Source: a bacterium (GTDB taxonomy: Bacteria; Bacteroidota; Ignavibacteria; SZUA-365). Taken from it: a stretch of DNA of 64,000 nucleotides. The position numbers were made by a program, and so were the translations under genes. Of this stretch, positions 1-9,533 are shown piece after piece. The notes below the pieces were generated by a model, which was not told the origin of the DNA, did not search any database, and worked only from the letters and a program-made list of their open reading frames with translations. Position 1 is the stretch's first letter, and every line of letters starts with the position of its first letter. The stretch lies in NCBI GenBank assembly GCA_020444325.1, contig JAHLLD010000003.1, forward strand, positions 333,572 to 397,571, in the 5' to 3' direction.

Positions 1-2153
1 TCAGCATCTATCGAGATCCGCTCGTCGTCGAGAAAGAGCAGCACGAAGCTGCCATGGGGACACCGTTGAGCTTTGACCGGTATCAGAATGTTGACCGGAC
101 AGTACTCGATACGCTGCAACGCATGTTCCGAATTCTCGAGCGCAGTGCGCAGCAAGCAACAGCTGAGCTGCCACGCAGTGGCCGTGCCCTCCGACGAAAC
201 GCCCTCGCCGACAGTATGGCGCGATCCGCTGCCGCTGACGCGGCAAATCCCGTCACACTCTCGGGACGCTACTGGCGATACTGGCTGCGGAGCTGGGATC
301 AGCAGCAGGGCAAAGCGCTGCTGAGTGACTTGCGCAGTGTGCTCACCACTGCCGTGCGAAAGATATACGGGAAAGGCTTCGTCGACAGGGAGAAGGCGCG
401 ATTCGAGCAGAACATTCTGGCAATCCGTATCGACAGCACAACAGAAGCGCGACGGCCCGTTTCCGAGTTTCTCGATCAGTCTGAAATGCTGCAGTACCTG
501 CAGTCCTCCCTCAGAGACGAATTCGGACAAGACACAATGGCAGTGGAATTCGGCATTGCCCTGGTCTATCCCCTGATGCAGCCGAACATCGTGTACAACG
601 ACGCACAGACGCAGTTCGCAATTCAGTCCGCCATCAACAACGTGCTCCGCACCAACGGCATCGTCAAGGAAAACGAGCGGATCGTCAGCAGGCATGAGCG
701 CGTGACGCCGGAGATCAAAGCCAAACTGGATTCATACATGCGCGCCAAGGCTGCGAAATCAGACGGCGGAAACGTGATCCTGCAGTATATCGGTCGTGTC
801 GGACATACGATCGCGATTCTGTTTCTTCCCGTGATCTACATCGCGCTGTTTCGCAAGCGCATCATGGCCGACAATTCGCGGCTTCTGCTGATAAGCACCA
901 TCATCCTCCTGATCGCATTCCTGTCGTACCTGACCTTTACCCTGCCGGTGTCGGGTCCGGTAGAATACCTGATCATCGTTCCAACCGCGGCGATGCTGAT
1001 GACGGTCATCTTCGATTCACGCATCGCCTTTTACACGACAGTCTCGCTCAGTCTGCTTGTCGGAGCACTGCGCGGCAACGAATATTCCATCATCCTCGCT
1101 TCCATCGTCGCGGGATCGCTGGCAATTTTCACCGTGCGCGACATCAAGAACCGCACGCAGATTTTCCGCTCCCTCGCATTCATTTTCCTGGGCTACGCGT
1201 TCACGATCATCATCGGTGGTTTGCAGCGTTCCCTGCCCGCGATGGATATGGTTGAAGCGGGGGTGTATGCACTGGCGAACAGTGTGCTCTCCCCCGTCAT
1301 CACCTTCGGCCTGCTGATTTTCTTTGAGAAGGTTTTCCGTATCACGACGGAGCTGACGCTGCTGGAGCTTTCGGATTTCAACCACCCGCTCCTCCGCGAT
1401 CTTTCTTCCCGCGCTCCTGGCACCTTCCATCACAGTATCGTGATGGGAACGCTTGCGGAAGCCGCTGCGACCGCCATCGGCGCGAATGCAACGCTTGCCC
1501 GCGTCGGTGCGTACTACCATGACATCGGGAAAATGCTGGAGCCGGAATATTTCGTCGAAAACCAGATCGGCAATCAGAATCTGCACGACAAGCTCGAGCC
1601 GAAGGATAGTGCCCGGCATATCATCAACCATGTGATCAAGGGCATCGAGCTCGCGCGTGAACACAATCTCCCTGACAGGGTGATTGATTTCATTCCCGCA
1701 CACCACGGCACCACGCTGGTCAGCTATTTCTACGAAAAAGAGAAGAATCTGACCGATGGCGATGTCAACCGTTCCGATTTCCAGTACGGCGGACCCAAAC
1801 CATACTCGAAGGAAACTGGCATCGTCATGCTCGCCGATACGATTGAAGCAGCGACGCGTGCAATTGAAGAACCCACCATTGAAAAGATTCGCGAGCTGAT
1901 TGATCGTATCGTGTCGAAGCGGTTGGCGGACGGGGAGCTTGAGAACTGCGATTTGACCTTCCGTGAAATCACCACGGTCAAGCAGAGCTTCCTCAATATC
2001 CTTACGGGCATTCACCACAGCCGTATCAAATATCCGAGCGAGGAGGATGCCGCCGCAGCGAAGAAAATGGCGGACAGAACCGCAAAACTCCTGAACCTGC
2101 CTTCAGCCACTGACGCCCTGCTGCAGCGCATAAAGAAGCTCGACTCGTTCTGA
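1..2153 (+). CDS. pgpH: 7TMR-HD membrane phosphohydrolase, PgpH/YqfF type (5' partial)
   Basis: Probable cyclic-di-AMP phosphodiesterase of the inner membrane. The frame stays open upstream of the first ATG (54) to the window edge, and the upstream residues ([11 protein letters not shown]...) look coding, so the gene starts outside the window. Order seen: an extracytoplasmic 7TMR-HDED-like region to about nt 770, seven hydrophobic segments (about nt 780-1350), then a cytoplasmic HD domain with HHSIVMG near nt 1430 and the metal-binding HDIGK at 1518-1532. PgpH hydrolyses c-di-AMP to pApA; that substrate is inferred from family. No cyclase (DacA) is in the window. xerD starts one base after its stop, so the two are probably co-transcribed. 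Confidence 0.9.
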   Translation, partial: SIYRDPLVVEKEQHEAAMGTPLSFDRYQNVDRTVLDTLQRMFRILERSAQQATAELPRSGRALRRNALADSMARSAAADAANPVTLSGRYWRYWLRSWDQQQGKALLSDLRSVLTTAVRKIYGKGFVDREKARFEQNILAIRIDSTTEARRPVSEFLDQSEMLQYLQSSLRDEFGQDTMAVEFGIALVYPLMQPNIVYNDAQTQFAIQSAINNVLRTNGIVKENERIVSRHERVTPEIKAKLDSYMRAKAAKSDGGNVILQYIGRVGHTIAILFLPVIYIALFRKRIMADNSRLLLISTIILLIAFLSYLTFTLPVSGPVEYLIIVPTAAMLMTVIFDSRIAFYTTVSLSLLVGALRGNEYSIILASIVAGSLAIFTVRDIKNRTQIFRSLAFIFLGYAFTIIIGGLQRSLPAMDMVEAGVYALANSVLSPVITFGLLIFFEKVFRITTELTLLELSDFNHPLLRDLSSRAPGTFHHSIVMGTLAEAAATAIGANATLARVGAYYHDIGKMLEPEYFVENQIGNQNLHDKLEPKDSARHIINHVIKGIELAREHNLPDRVIDFIPAHHGTTLVSYFYEKEKNLTDGDVNRSDFQYGGPKPYSKETGIVMLADTIEAATRAIEEPTIEKIRELIDRIVSKRLADGELENCDLTFREITTVKQSFLNILTGIHHSRIKYPSEEDAAAAKKMADRTAKLLNLPSATDALLQRIKKLDSF

Positions 2154-2154
2154 T

Positions 2155-3060
2155 ATGCAGCCCGCGATCAAAAATGCCCTGCAGGGTTTCAAGACGTACC
2201 TGACCATCGAACGGGGCTTTTCCGATCATTCCATCGCGGCGTATACGAAGGACGTCCACCGTTACTGCGCGTGGCTGGTCGATGAACGATCGTGTGCTGA
2301 TCCGGCAGACGTCAGTCTTCAGGACATCACGGATTTTCTTTCGGAGCTCCGTGCCGCAGGACTCGCAGCAACGTCGATGGCCCGCGCAATTTCATCGATC
2401 CGGCACTTTCACCGCTTCCTTCTCATGGAAGGCATCGCCGATCACAATCCTTCGGAACATCTCGACACACCGACGTTGACACGACATCTGCCTCATGTGC
2501 TGACGGCCGATGAGGTTGCCGCGATACTGGAGCAGCCGGATACGCAGACGATACGTGGCCTCCGCGATCGCGCCATCCTTGAGACGTTGTATGCGACGGG
2601 GATGCGCGTAAGTGAACTCACATCGCTCACCACCGATCAGCTGTTCCTGAACGAAGGGTACATCCGTGTTTTCGGGAAAGGCCGGAAAGAACGCATCGTC
2701 CCCATCGGGTCGGAAGCGCAGTTGTGGCTGGATACCTATCTTCGTATGTCGCGTACCCGACTGCTGCGCAGCGGGAAGCCGACCGCAGCGGTATTTCTCA
2801 ATAACCGTGGCACGGCGCTTTCTCGCATGAGTGTGCTGACGATTACGAAAAAGTACGCGGCACGCGCACAGATAACACGCGATGTGCATCCCCATACATT
2901 CCGGCACTCATTCGCCACGCATCTGCTCGAAGGCGGTGCGGATCTGCGCTCGGTGCAGGAAATGCTCGGGCATGCGGATATCAGCACCACGCAGATCTAC
3001 ACGCATGTCGATCGCGAATACCTCAAGGAAGTGCACAAAACCTTCCATCCCCGTTCATGA
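2155..3060 (+). CDS. xerD: site-specific tyrosine recombinase XerD
   Basis: 301 aa, normal XerC/D length. The N-terminal SAM-like core-binding domain covers about residues 5-90 and the catalytic domain about 110-295. All catalytic residues are present: R151, K175, H247-x-x-R250, H273 and nucleophile Y282. The C-terminal block (STTQIYTHV, ending in HPR) is closer to XerD than XerC. It resolves chromosome dimers at dif together with XerC; no partner or dif site was recognised here. It follows the HD gene by one base and precedes tmk, a housekeeping context that argues against a phage integrase. Confidence 0.9.
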   Translation: MQPAIKNALQGFKTYLTIERGFSDHSIAAYTKDVHRYCAWLVDERSCADPADVSLQDITDFLSELRAAGLAATSMARAISSIRHFHRFLLMEGIADHNPSEHLDTPTLTRHLPHVLTADEVAAILEQPDTQTIRGLRDRAILETLYATGMRVSELTSLTTDQLFLNEGYIRVFGKGRKERIVPIGSEAQLWLDTYLRMSRTRLLRSGKPTAAVFLNNRGTALSRMSVLTITKKYAARAQITRDVHPHTFRHSFATHLLEGGADLRSVQEMLGHADISTTQIYTHVDREYLKEVHKTFHPRS

Positions 3061-3076
3061 CAGTTCAGGAATGACC

Positions 3077-3718
3077 ATGTTCCTCAGTTTTGAAGGCATG
3101 GATTTCTCAGGGAAATCCACTCAGATCGTTTTACTGCGCCAGCGGCTCGATGCGGCGGACATGCCCAGCCTCCTCGTAAGGGAACCGGGTGGCACCCGGT
3201 TGTCAGAGCGCATACGCGACATGCTGCTGGACAGAACGCACGGGGAAATGGACGAAGTCACGGAATTCCTGCTCTTCTCTTCATCACGGTCACAGCTCGT
3301 ACGGGAGGTCATTCTTCCGGCTCTCGAAGCGGGAACACATGTCATCGCAGACAGATTCTACGACTCCTCTACCGCCTATCAGGGTTATGGACGCGGATTG
3401 CCCTTGGATGACATCGTGCGTGTGCACCATCTTGCCACGCATGGACTGACACCTGATCTGACATTTTTCCTGGATATCGGAATAGAAGAAAGTTTCTCCC
3501 GCAGGCAGCATCGGTCAGGTGAGATTGACAGGATGGAATCCGCGAGTCGTGATTTCCATACGCGTGTACGTGAAGGATATCTTGCGCTCTGCGAGCAGCA
3601 TCCCGGACGCATCAAGCGTATCGATGGTGAGCGTCCCGCCGAAATCATTGCCAACGACATCTGGTCCATCCTCCAGCACCATCTCTCGTCCGACAGTACG
3701 GAAGGACACAGCGCATGA
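3077..3718 (+). CDS. tmk: thymidylate kinase
   Basis: 213 aa; phosphorylates dTMP to dTDP in the cytoplasm. The P-loop is FEGMDFSGKST at the N-terminus, where the usual second Gly of EGxDGxGK is Phe. The DRFYDSSTAYQGYGRG block is the TMP-binding and DR motif region. I chose ATG 3077 because AGGA at 3067-3070 is well spaced for it; ATG 3071, six bases earlier, is possible but abuts the AGGA. The longer open frame back to 2882 only overlaps xerD and looks non-coding. The stop overlaps the ctpA start as ATGA. Confidence 0.9.
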   Translation: MFLSFEGMDFSGKSTQIVLLRQRLDAADMPSLLVREPGGTRLSERIRDMLLDRTHGEMDEVTEFLLFSSSRSQLVREVILPALEAGTHVIADRFYDSSTAYQGYGRGLPLDDIVRVHHLATHGLTPDLTFFLDIGIEESFSRRQHRSGEIDRMESASRDFHTRVREGYLALCEQHPGRIKRIDGERPAEIIANDIWSILQHHLSSDSTEGHSA

Positions 3719-5400
3719 ATAGCTCACGGAAACCGCGCTCATCACGAGGCAGCATCTGGCGGAAACCGATGCCCCGCCGCCTGTTGATTTTTCTCCCCCT
3801 CGCCGCATTGCTCATCACAGCCGCGGTGGATGACACAACACAGCGTCTCGTGCGTGGCTTCGATCTTATCGGCAGCGTATACCGGCAGGTGCTGTCGGAA
3901 TATGTCGATCAGGTATCCCCCGACGATCTGCTAACAGCCGGCGTGAACGGCATGCTCAAATCACTGGATCCGTACGCCGAGTTCATAGAAAAGCGTGAGA
4001 ACAGTGAGGTGGATGCGCTCTCGCGCGGCAGTTATGGCGGACTCGGCATCAAAGTTCGCAACCAGGACGGCCACCAGTATATCAGCTACATCTATGACCA
4101 GGTGCGAGAACTTACCAACATGCGTGTCGGGGACGAAATCCTTCGCATTGACGGCGTCTCGCTTGCCGAGGAAGGTATCACCGATCTGCGTCCCCTGCTT
4201 CGTGGAACCCCGGGGAGTACTGTCGCACTTGTCGTACGTCGCCCCGGAATCAGCGACAGCCTCGACCTCGTCGTGCGGCGTCGTTCAGTCACACTCGATC
4301 CCCTGCCCTGCACAGCGCGGTTTGAGGACGACATTCTGTATTTGAAAATCAACCGTTTCACTCGCAGCAGCGCCGACAGTGTGCGCAATGTGCTGCGCCG
4401 CAGCTTTGCCGCGCATGACATCAAGGGCGTCATCATCGATGTGCGCAATAATCCCGGAGGACTGCTCGAAGCTGCGGTTGCACTCGTCGATCAGTTCGTA
4501 CATCCAGGCAACCTCGTGGTTTCGATGCGCGGTCGTCAGGCCGGGTATGCACGGAATTATCCTTCGCGGGAAGAGGCGGTGGACGCGGACGTCCCGCTCG
4601 CGGTGCTCGTAAACGGACGCAGTGCCAGCGCTTCGGAAATCGTCGCAGGCGCCTTACAGGATCTGGATCGCGCCGTAATTATCGGGCAGCGTACGTTCGG
4701 GAAAGGACTCGTGCAGACCCTGGTTCCTCTCTCGCACGGTGCGACGCTGAAGCTCACGACATCGCGGTATTACATTCCTTCAGGCCGTTGCATTCAACGT
4801 CTCGCGTACGAAAATGGAAAGGGCGTCGCTGTCGTCCCCGATACCGTGGAAAAGCATTTTCGAACCCTGCGCCTTTCCCGTCCCATGCCTGAATCACTGG
4901 GCATTGTACCTGACGTCACGCTTCCTGCCGACAGCCTGCCACCCGTACTTCGTTCGCTGCAGAGGGAATACGCGGTGTTCCATTTCGTTGCACGCTACAA
5001 CAACATATTCTCCCCGACAACGCCACCTGAAATATCGGATGAGATGCGTGAAGCCTTCCGTGCTTTCGCGGATTCCCTGGCACTGCTGGGGGAAGATCCA
5101 CTGATCAGCGCCGAACGCAGTCTCGCGGAGGAAGCGCGCCGCTACGGCGTCGAAGATGCCGCCATGGAGCACCTCAGCGCCTTTCGCGAACATGTGTTGA
5201 ATATGGAAGCGACCCGTCTTCTTGAAAACTGGCCTGCCGTGCGCAAGGAGCTGGAACTGGAGTTCACAGAGCAGCTCGGCGGTGAAAGCGCGCGCATACG
5301 TCGTGAACTTGACGATGATGACGCAGTGCGTACGGCAAGGCGTCTGCTCGCGGATCCCGAAGCGTTCGAGGCCGCCCTTCTCCATGCCGGCGATCATTGA
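3715..5400 (+). CDS. ctpA: C-terminal processing peptidase, S41 family
   Basis: 561 aa. A basic N-terminus followed by one hydrophobic segment (about residues 20-38) suggests a signal anchor and a periplasmic enzyme. A PDZ domain lies at about 90-180 (GGLGIKV, then VGDEILRIDG). The S41 core contains NGRSASASEI with catalytic Ser305 and TFGKG with Lys330, the 25-residue spacing of the Tsp/CtpA Ser-Lys dyad. The roughly 190 residues after the core form an extra tail rich in charged residues. Last gene of the pgpH-xerD-tmk-ctpA run, coupled to tmk by ATGA and followed by a terminator. Substrates are unknown. Confidence 0.9.
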   Translation: MNSSRKPRSSRGSIWRKPMPRRLLIFLPLAALLITAAVDDTTQRLVRGFDLIGSVYRQVLSEYVDQVSPDDLLTAGVNGMLKSLDPYAEFIEKRENSEVDALSRGSYGGLGIKVRNQDGHQYISYIYDQVRELTNMRVGDEILRIDGVSLAEEGITDLRPLLRGTPGSTVALVVRRPGISDSLDLVVRRRSVTLDPLPCTARFEDDILYLKINRFTRSSADSVRNVLRRSFAAHDIKGVIIDVRNNPGGLLEAAVALVDQFVHPGNLVVSMRGRQAGYARNYPSREEAVDADVPLAVLVNGRSASASEIVAGALQDLDRAVIIGQRTFGKGLVQTLVPLSHGATLKLTTSRYYIPSGRCIQRLAYENGKGVAVVPDTVEKHFRTLRLSRPMPESLGIVPDVTLPADSLPPVLRSLQREYAVFHFVARYNNIFSPTTPPEISDEMREAFRAFADSLALLGEDPLISAERSLAEEARRYGVEDAAMEHLSAFREHVLNMEATRLLENWPAVRKELELEFTEQLGGESARIRRELDDDDAVRTARRLLADPEAFEAALLHAGDH

Positions 5401-5433
5401 GCGGCTATCGCCATCCCTTCTCCCTGAAAAACA

Positions 5434-5467
5434 GCAACCCGGTCCTTTTCGACCGGGTTGCCTTTTC
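5434..5467 (+). terminator. rho-independent terminator after ctpA
   Basis: An 11-bp perfect stem (5434-5444 with 5451-5461, arm GCAACCCGGTC), a six-base loop and a short T-rich tail, 33 bases after the ctpA stop. It ends the four-gene run. Confidence 0.85.
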
Positions 5468-5482
5468 AGATTCCCTCAGAAA

Positions 5483-5625
5483 TATGCACGTTCTGCATAA
5501 TTTTCCATTCTGCAACCGTGGATTATGCAGTTTCTGCATAAAATTTTGACCGTTTGGGCCTCGAAACATGAACATTCAGCATGATTTCGGGCATTTTCAC
5601 CAGCGAAATATGCAGTTTCTGCATA
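5483..5625. repeat. cluster of three 17-bp palindromes TATGCA-N5-TGCATA
   Basis: Copies at 5483-5499 (TATGCACGTTCTGCATA), 5524-5540 and 5609-5625 (both TATGCAGTTTCTGCATA). They sit in the 235-base gap between the convergent ctpA and superoxide dismutase genes, after the ctpA terminator. The last copy ends 10 bases before the dismutase stop. Three further copies lie elsewhere in the window, inside genes. Function unknown; an operator, a processing site or a dispersed palindrome family are all possible. Confidence 0.85.
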
Positions 5626-5635
5626 TTTCCCGTGC

Positions 5636-6265
5636 TTACTTCGATGCGAAGCGTTTGTAGCGTTCGTTGATGCGTCCCCAGTGCAGCGTATTGAGGAAAT
5701 TGTCAATATATGCTGCGCGACCAGGACCATCCTTGTGATAATATGCATGTTCGAACACATCGCAGGCGATGAGGGGAACGCCTCCCCAGATGGCGCCGTA
5801 CTGATGCTCATCGACGAGCACGTTCAGCAGACGACCCGAGTAGAGCTGATCGAACACCAGCAGTCCCCACCCACTCAGTTTCGCCGCGAACGCAGCAGCT
5901 TTGAAGTCCGCCTTCCACGCATCAATGGAACCGAATTCCTTTTCAATCGCTGCGACCACCTCGGGTCCCTTCGACGTATCGCCGTCACCACCCATGTTGT
6001 CCCAGTACACATCGTGCAGCAGTGCGCCCGAGTGATTCCAGGTCATGCGGCGCTTCAGTTCGCCGATCTCGCTGTAATTTCCGTTCGCAGCGGCGCGGTC
6101 CGCATTTTCGAGACCGTTCTCAATGGTGTTCAACGCGGCAACGTATCCCTTGTGGTGCTTGTTGTAGTGCCAGTCAGACGTTTCCGGCGACACCACATCC
6201 TTCAGCAGATCCTTCGCTTCATTGTCGCTGTAGGGACGGGGATTGAACTTCCATTCGTATGCCAT
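5636..6265 (-). CDS. iron/manganese superoxide dismutase
   Basis: 209 aa; converts superoxide to O2 and H2O2. Metal ligands are visible: His in the N-terminal KHHKGYV helix, His in LLHDVYW, and Asp and His in CDVFEHAYYH. The middle motif reads WNHSGALLHDVYWDNMGG, like the tetrameric archaeal-type enzymes, not the NHTFYW form of E. coli SodB. Start chosen at ATG 6265, where AAGGAG stands seven bases upstream; the open frame upstream of it is non-coding. No signal peptide, so cytoplasmic. Metal preference cannot be told. It is a single-gene unit isolated from the next gene by a terminator. Confidence 0.93.
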   Translation of the reverse strand: MAYEWKFNPRPYSDNEAKDLLKDVVSPETSDWHYNKHHKGYVAALNTIENGLENADRAAANGNYSEIGELKRRMTWNHSGALLHDVYWDNMGGDGDTSKGPEVVAAIEKEFGSIDAWKADFKAAAFAAKLSGWGLLVFDQLYSGRLLNVLVDEHQYGAIWGGVPLIACDVFEHAYYHKDGPGRAAYIDNFLNTLHWGRINERYKRFASK

Positions 6266-6369
6266 GCTATTCTCCTTCAAACGTGATATCATTGGTATTG
6301 TGCAGTGCGGTATTGCTTGCCGCATGCCAGTACAACACAGGGAACGGCAAAGAAGTTTTATTCCCGTAC

Positions 6370-6402
6370 AAAAAAAGCGCCACGTTCTGAAAACGTGGCG
6401 CC
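6370..6402 (-). terminator. rho-independent terminator after the Fe-S carrier gene
   Basis: A 10-bp stem (6377-6386 with 6392-6401, arm GCGCCACGTT) is followed on the minus strand by a run of about seven T (6370-6376 read in reverse). It separates the Fe-S carrier gene from the dismutase gene. Confidence 0.85.
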
Positions 6403-6429
6403 TGCATGATCATGCGATGCGATGTGCTG

Positions 6430-6786
6430 TCACACACCGAAGCTCGAGCCGCATCCGCAGGTGCGGACGGCATTCGGATTATTGAACACGAAGCCGCGTC
6501 CGTTGAGTCCATCAGTATAGTCGAGTTCCGTACCGTCGAGATAGAAAAGGCTCTTGGCGTCGACGAGGATCTGCACGCCATTGATGTCGAGCACCTCGTC
6601 GTTGTCACGGCGGTCACCGTCGAAACCGAGGGAGTAGGAAAGGCCGGAGCAGCCTCCACCCTTCACGCCGATACGGAGATAATAGTTTTCCGGAATGCTG
6701 TTTTCATTCCTGATCGATGCGATTTCCGTGGCGGCCTTTTCCGTAACCGTGATGGCGCCGATGGCATCCGCAGTCTGCTCAGTCAT
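6430..6786 (-). CDS. A-type iron-sulfur cluster carrier (IscA/ErpA/SufA family)
   Basis: 118 aa. The three cysteine ligands are present: one in GGCSGLSY (about residue 46) and two in the C-terminal CGCGSSF. These proteins receive Fe-S clusters from a scaffold and pass them to apo-enzymes. IscA, SufA and ErpA cannot be told apart here because no isc or suf genes are adjacent. AGGAG eight bases upstream supports ATG 6786. A terminator follows. The AT-rich gap upstream (6787-6880) probably holds its promoter. Confidence 0.92.
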   Translation of the reverse strand: MTEQTADAIGAITVTEKAATEIASIRNENSIPENYYLRIGVKGGGCSGLSYSLGFDGDRRDNDEVLDINGVQILVDAKSLFYLDGTELDYTDGLNGRGFVFNNPNAVRTCGCGSSFGV

Positions 6787-6880
6787 GTTATCGCTCCTGA
6801 TTCTTGGTTGCGTGTGTACTTAATTTAAACTTAATAAAAATATTCATGCCTGCACAAGTGAAATTTTTCCATCCTCACCG

Positions 6881-6930
6881 GATGTCTCAGGCTGACTCAG
6901 GGTATCTCGGGTAACTCAGGGTATCTCAGG
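6881..6930 (-). repeat. 10-bp tandem repeat carrying TGA, at the 3' end of the 104-aa gene
   Basis: Five degenerate units of about 10 bp, each with CTGAG or a one-base variant on the coding strand. The first unit holds the true stop codon (6926-6928). Further TGA codons at 6916-6918, 6897-6899 and 6887-6889 fall in the other two frames and again in frame. A similar array ends the gene at 63228. Confidence 0.7.
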
Positions 6931-7240
6931 CCGTCTCTGCTTCGGCTGCCGGAGTCTCCTCCTCCACCTGCGAGGGCAGAAGATATTCGACGTCGTTGAG
7001 CAGCCAGGTATTGCGTGCAAACGGTTTGAGGATACCTTCGCGCTCGAGATCGGCGACGAACTCACGGGCGAGTTCTTCCATCTTCCGCGTACCAATATCC
7101 TTCCCCTCGTGCACCCGGATATAATCCCGGATGGCGTATTGCAGGTCACGATAGAAAATGTTGCTGGCGTGATAGACGGGGAAATCATTTTCCCGCATGA
7201 AATCGAATAGTTCTTTTTTCTTGCCGACAAACGTCTGCAT
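6926..7240 (-). CDS. conserved-looking small protein of unknown function
   Basis: 104 aa, soluble, no signal or membrane segment. Predicted mostly helical and rich in charged residues (MQTFVGKKKELFDFMRENDF, then AREFVADLEREGIL), ending in a Glu/Ala-rich tail. Not recognised. The pattern resembles a small winged-helix or DNA-associated fold, but that is only an impression. GGAG six bases before ATG 7240 supports the start. It is divergent from purN; the 138-base gap probably carries both promoters. The stop codon lies inside a 10-bp tandem repeat. Confidence 0.75.
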   Translation of the reverse strand: MQTFVGKKKELFDFMRENDFPVYHASNIFYRDLQYAIRDYIRVHEGKDIGTRKMEELAREFVADLEREGILKPFARNTWLLNDVEYLLPSQVEEETPAAEAETA

Positions 7241-7378
7241 GTATCACTCCGGTGACGGTGGATGAGGGGATATATTTCGACTAAAATAACAGTTTTTTGC
7301 ATTCCGAGGGTTCCCTGATCGGATTGACTGCGAAGGCCAATTTCCGTAATTTGAAAGTCTTGAAATGATTGAGATACA

Positions 7379-7990
7379 ATGCTGAAACTCGCTGTATTTG
7401 TCTCCGGGAGAGGGTCGAATCTCCGCGCTGTGCACGCCGCCATCGAGGACGGAAGGCTGGATGCCCGTATCGTGCTCGTGCTCAGCAGCCGGGATGACGC
7501 TGCGGCGCTCACCTGGTGTGCGGCGCAGAACATTCCGACCGCTTCCCTGCAGGGTGTTTCGGGACAGGATCTCGAACGCACGATGCTCAGTCATCTCGAG
7601 AGCGCCGGGGCCGGATGTATCGTCCTGGCGGGATTCATGAAGCGCATTCCTTCCGCTGTAGTGCAGCGTTTTACCGGCAGGATTCTGAACATCCACCCCG
7701 CCCTGCTGCCCTCATTCGGCGGGAAAGGTATGTATGGACACCACGTACACGAAGCGGTGCTTGCCGCTGGAGTGCGGGTGTCGGGAGCCACCGTACATAT
7801 GGTGGACGAAGAGTATGATCGCGGTCCCATCGTCCTTCAGCGCTGCGTACCCGTGATGGACGACGACAGCAGCGAGACGCTGGCTGCCCGCGTACTCGAA
7901 GTGGAACATGCACTGCTCCCTGAAGCGCTGTCGCTTCTGGCGGAAGGCCGCCTGGAGCTGCGCGGGGGACGAGTGTACATCAAGAAGTAG
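7379..7990 (+). CDS. purN: phosphoribosylglycinamide formyltransferase
   Basis: 203 aa; third step of purine synthesis, GAR to FGAR with 10-formyl-THF. N-terminal FVSGRGSNLRA binds the phosphoribosyl group. Further along are the catalytic NIHPALLPSFGGKGMYGHHVH (Asn and His) and the Asp-containing HMVDEEYDRGPI. Full length. purH begins seven bases after the stop, so the two purine genes form one unit. Confidence 0.95.
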   Translation: MLKLAVFVSGRGSNLRAVHAAIEDGRLDARIVLVLSSRDDAAALTWCAAQNIPTASLQGVSGQDLERTMLSHLESAGAGCIVLAGFMKRIPSAVVQRFTGRILNIHPALLPSFGGKGMYGHHVHEAVLAAGVRVSGATVHMVDEEYDRGPIVLQRCVPVMDDDSSETLAARVLEVEHALLPEALSLLAEGRLELRGGRVYIKK

Positions 7991-7997
7991 AGGACTC

Positions 7998-9533
7998 ATG
8001 CAGAAAATTCAACGCGCGCTGATCAGCGTGTATGACAAGACAGGAATTCTGGAATTCGCGCGCTTTCTCGTCGATCACGGCGTCACACTGCTTTCCACCG
8101 GAGGCACCTGGTCCGTGCTGCAAAAGGCGGGACTCTCGGTCGAACAGGTGCAGGATGTGACGGGCTTCCCTGAAATGCTCGATGGACGCGTCAAAACGCT
8201 GCATCCCGCGATTCACGGCGGCATCCTCGCGCGCAGGGATCAGCAGAAGCATCTCGATCAGATCGCGGGGCAGAATATCGCACTGATCGATCTCGTCGTG
8301 ATCAATCTCTATCCCTTTGAAGAGACCGTCGCGGCCGGCGCCGCCTTCGCGGACTGTATCGAACAGATTGATATCGGCGGGCCCGCCATGCTGCGGTCCG
8401 CTGCGAAAAACCATGATGCAGTGACCGTCATCAGCGATCCGTCCGACTATGACAGGGTCCGTCAGGAAATCGACTCCGAGGGTGCTACGACACTCGAGAC
8501 GCGCAGGGCGCTTGCACGCAAAGTATTTGCACTCACCGCGCGCTACGATCACGCCATCGCAACGTATTTCAGCAAGCAGGAAGGAAGCTTCGATCCCCTT
8601 TCAGAGCAGCTTCTTGTCTCAGCCCCGCGGGAGCAGGTGCTCCGTTACGGTGAAAACCCGCATCAGCAGGCAGCGCTGTACGGTGATTTCCTCTCCTCCT
8701 TCGAGAAGCTGCACGGAAAAGAACTGTCGTACAACAACATCGTCGACATCGACGCCGCCGTTGCCCTGATCGACGAATTCCAGCAGCCGGCCGCAGCCAT
8801 TATCAAGCACACCAATCCCTGCGGCTGTGCGGTGGCGGAGGACATTCAGGATGCATATACAGCGGCGTTGACCACGGATCCCTCTTCCGCGTACGGTGGT
8901 ATCATCGCGCTCAACCGCGAAGTGGACATCCGTCTCGCGAAAACCCTCAACGAGATGTTTTCGGAAGTGATTATCGCTCCTTCATTCGCGGAGGATGCGT
9001 TGGACGTGCTGCGCCAGAAGAAAAACCGGCGGCTTATCCGTCACAGAAAGACGCAGGATGCGACCCGGCACGTGCAGATGAAATCCGTGAAAAATGGTTA
9101 TCTTTGCCAGATGGCCGATTCCGGCCCGGAAGTCCGGGAGGAATGGAAAGTCGTCACCAGGCGTCAGCCGGACGCGCAGGAGCGCGCGGCACTGGAGTTT
9201 TCCTGGCTTGTCTGCAAGCATGTAAAATCCAACGCCATCGTTTACACGAACGCCGAGAAAACGCTCGGGATCGGCGCGGGACAGATGTCGCGTGTGGATT
9301 CTGCGGCAATAGCGTCAATGAAAGCGGCAAACGCCGGATTGTCCCTCAAGGGCTCCGTTATGGCCTCCGACGCCTTTTTCCCGTTTGCGGACGGTCTTCT
9401 CGAGGCGGCGAAAGCCGGGATTACCGCCGTGATTCAACCCGGCGGTTCCGTACGCGATGAGGAAGTTATCGCCGCGGCCGACGAGCACAATATCGCCATG
9501 ATCTTTACCGGCACCCGACATTTCAAGCACTGA
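7998..9533 (+). CDS. purH: bifunctional AICAR transformylase / IMP cyclohydrolase
   Basis: 511 aa; the last two steps of IMP synthesis. The N-terminal MGS-like IMP cyclohydrolase domain covers about residues 1-200 ([17 protein letters not shown]). The AICAR transformylase domain follows, with [11 protein letters not shown], the catalytic KHTNPCGC and a C-terminal RHFKH. Start at ATG 7998 gives the standard N-terminus ([16 protein letters not shown]); the frame upstream of it overlaps purN and is not coding. A 13-bp tandem duplication covers the final codons and stop. mreB follows 29 bases later. Confidence 0.96.
   Translation: MQKIQRALISVYDKTGILEFARFLVDHGVTLLSTGGTWSVLQKAGLSVEQVQDVTGFPEMLDGRVKTLHPAIHGGILARRDQQKHLDQIAGQNIALIDLVVINLYPFEETVAAGAAFADCIEQIDIGGPAMLRSAAKNHDAVTVISDPSDYDRVRQEIDSEGATTLETRRALARKVFALTARYDHAIATYFSKQEGSFDPLSEQLLVSAPREQVLRYGENPHQQAALYGDFLSSFEKLHGKELSYNNIVDIDAAVALIDEFQQPAAAIIKHTNPCGCAVAEDIQDAYTAALTTDPSSAYGGIIALNREVDIRLAKTLNEMFSEVIIAPSFAEDALDVLRQKKNRRLIRHRKTQDATRHVQMKSVKNGYLCQMADSGPEVREEWKVVTRRQPDAQERAALEFSWLVCKHVKSNAIVYTNAEKTLGIGAGQMSRVDSAAIASMKAANAGLSLKGSVMASDAFFPFADGLLEAAKAGITAVIQPGGSVRDEEVIAAADEHNIAMIFTGTRHFKH

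Noticed and set aside
1017-2018. 333-codon open frame opposite the HD phosphodiesterase
   Set aside because: Antisense shadow of a well-supported gene; composition is Arg/His/Asp-rich as expected for such shadows in this base composition.
2155-3060. Phage or integron integrase
   Set aside because: XerD-type C-terminus, standard length and housekeeping neighbours; no attachment site or cargo genes.
2882-3076. Longer N-terminus for tmk reaching into xerD
   Set aside because: The extra residues are Arg/Ser/Cys-rich shadow sequence of xerD; the kinase P-loop begins just after ATG 3077.
5483-5625. CRISPR array
   Set aside because: The three repeats are 17-bp palindromes with unequal spacing (24 and 68 bases) and no cas genes are present.
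5476-5811. Open frame on the minus strand with YAETAYF and YAERAYF repeats
   Set aside because: The repeats are only the translated palindromes; the frame overlaps the dismutase gene and has no ribosome site.
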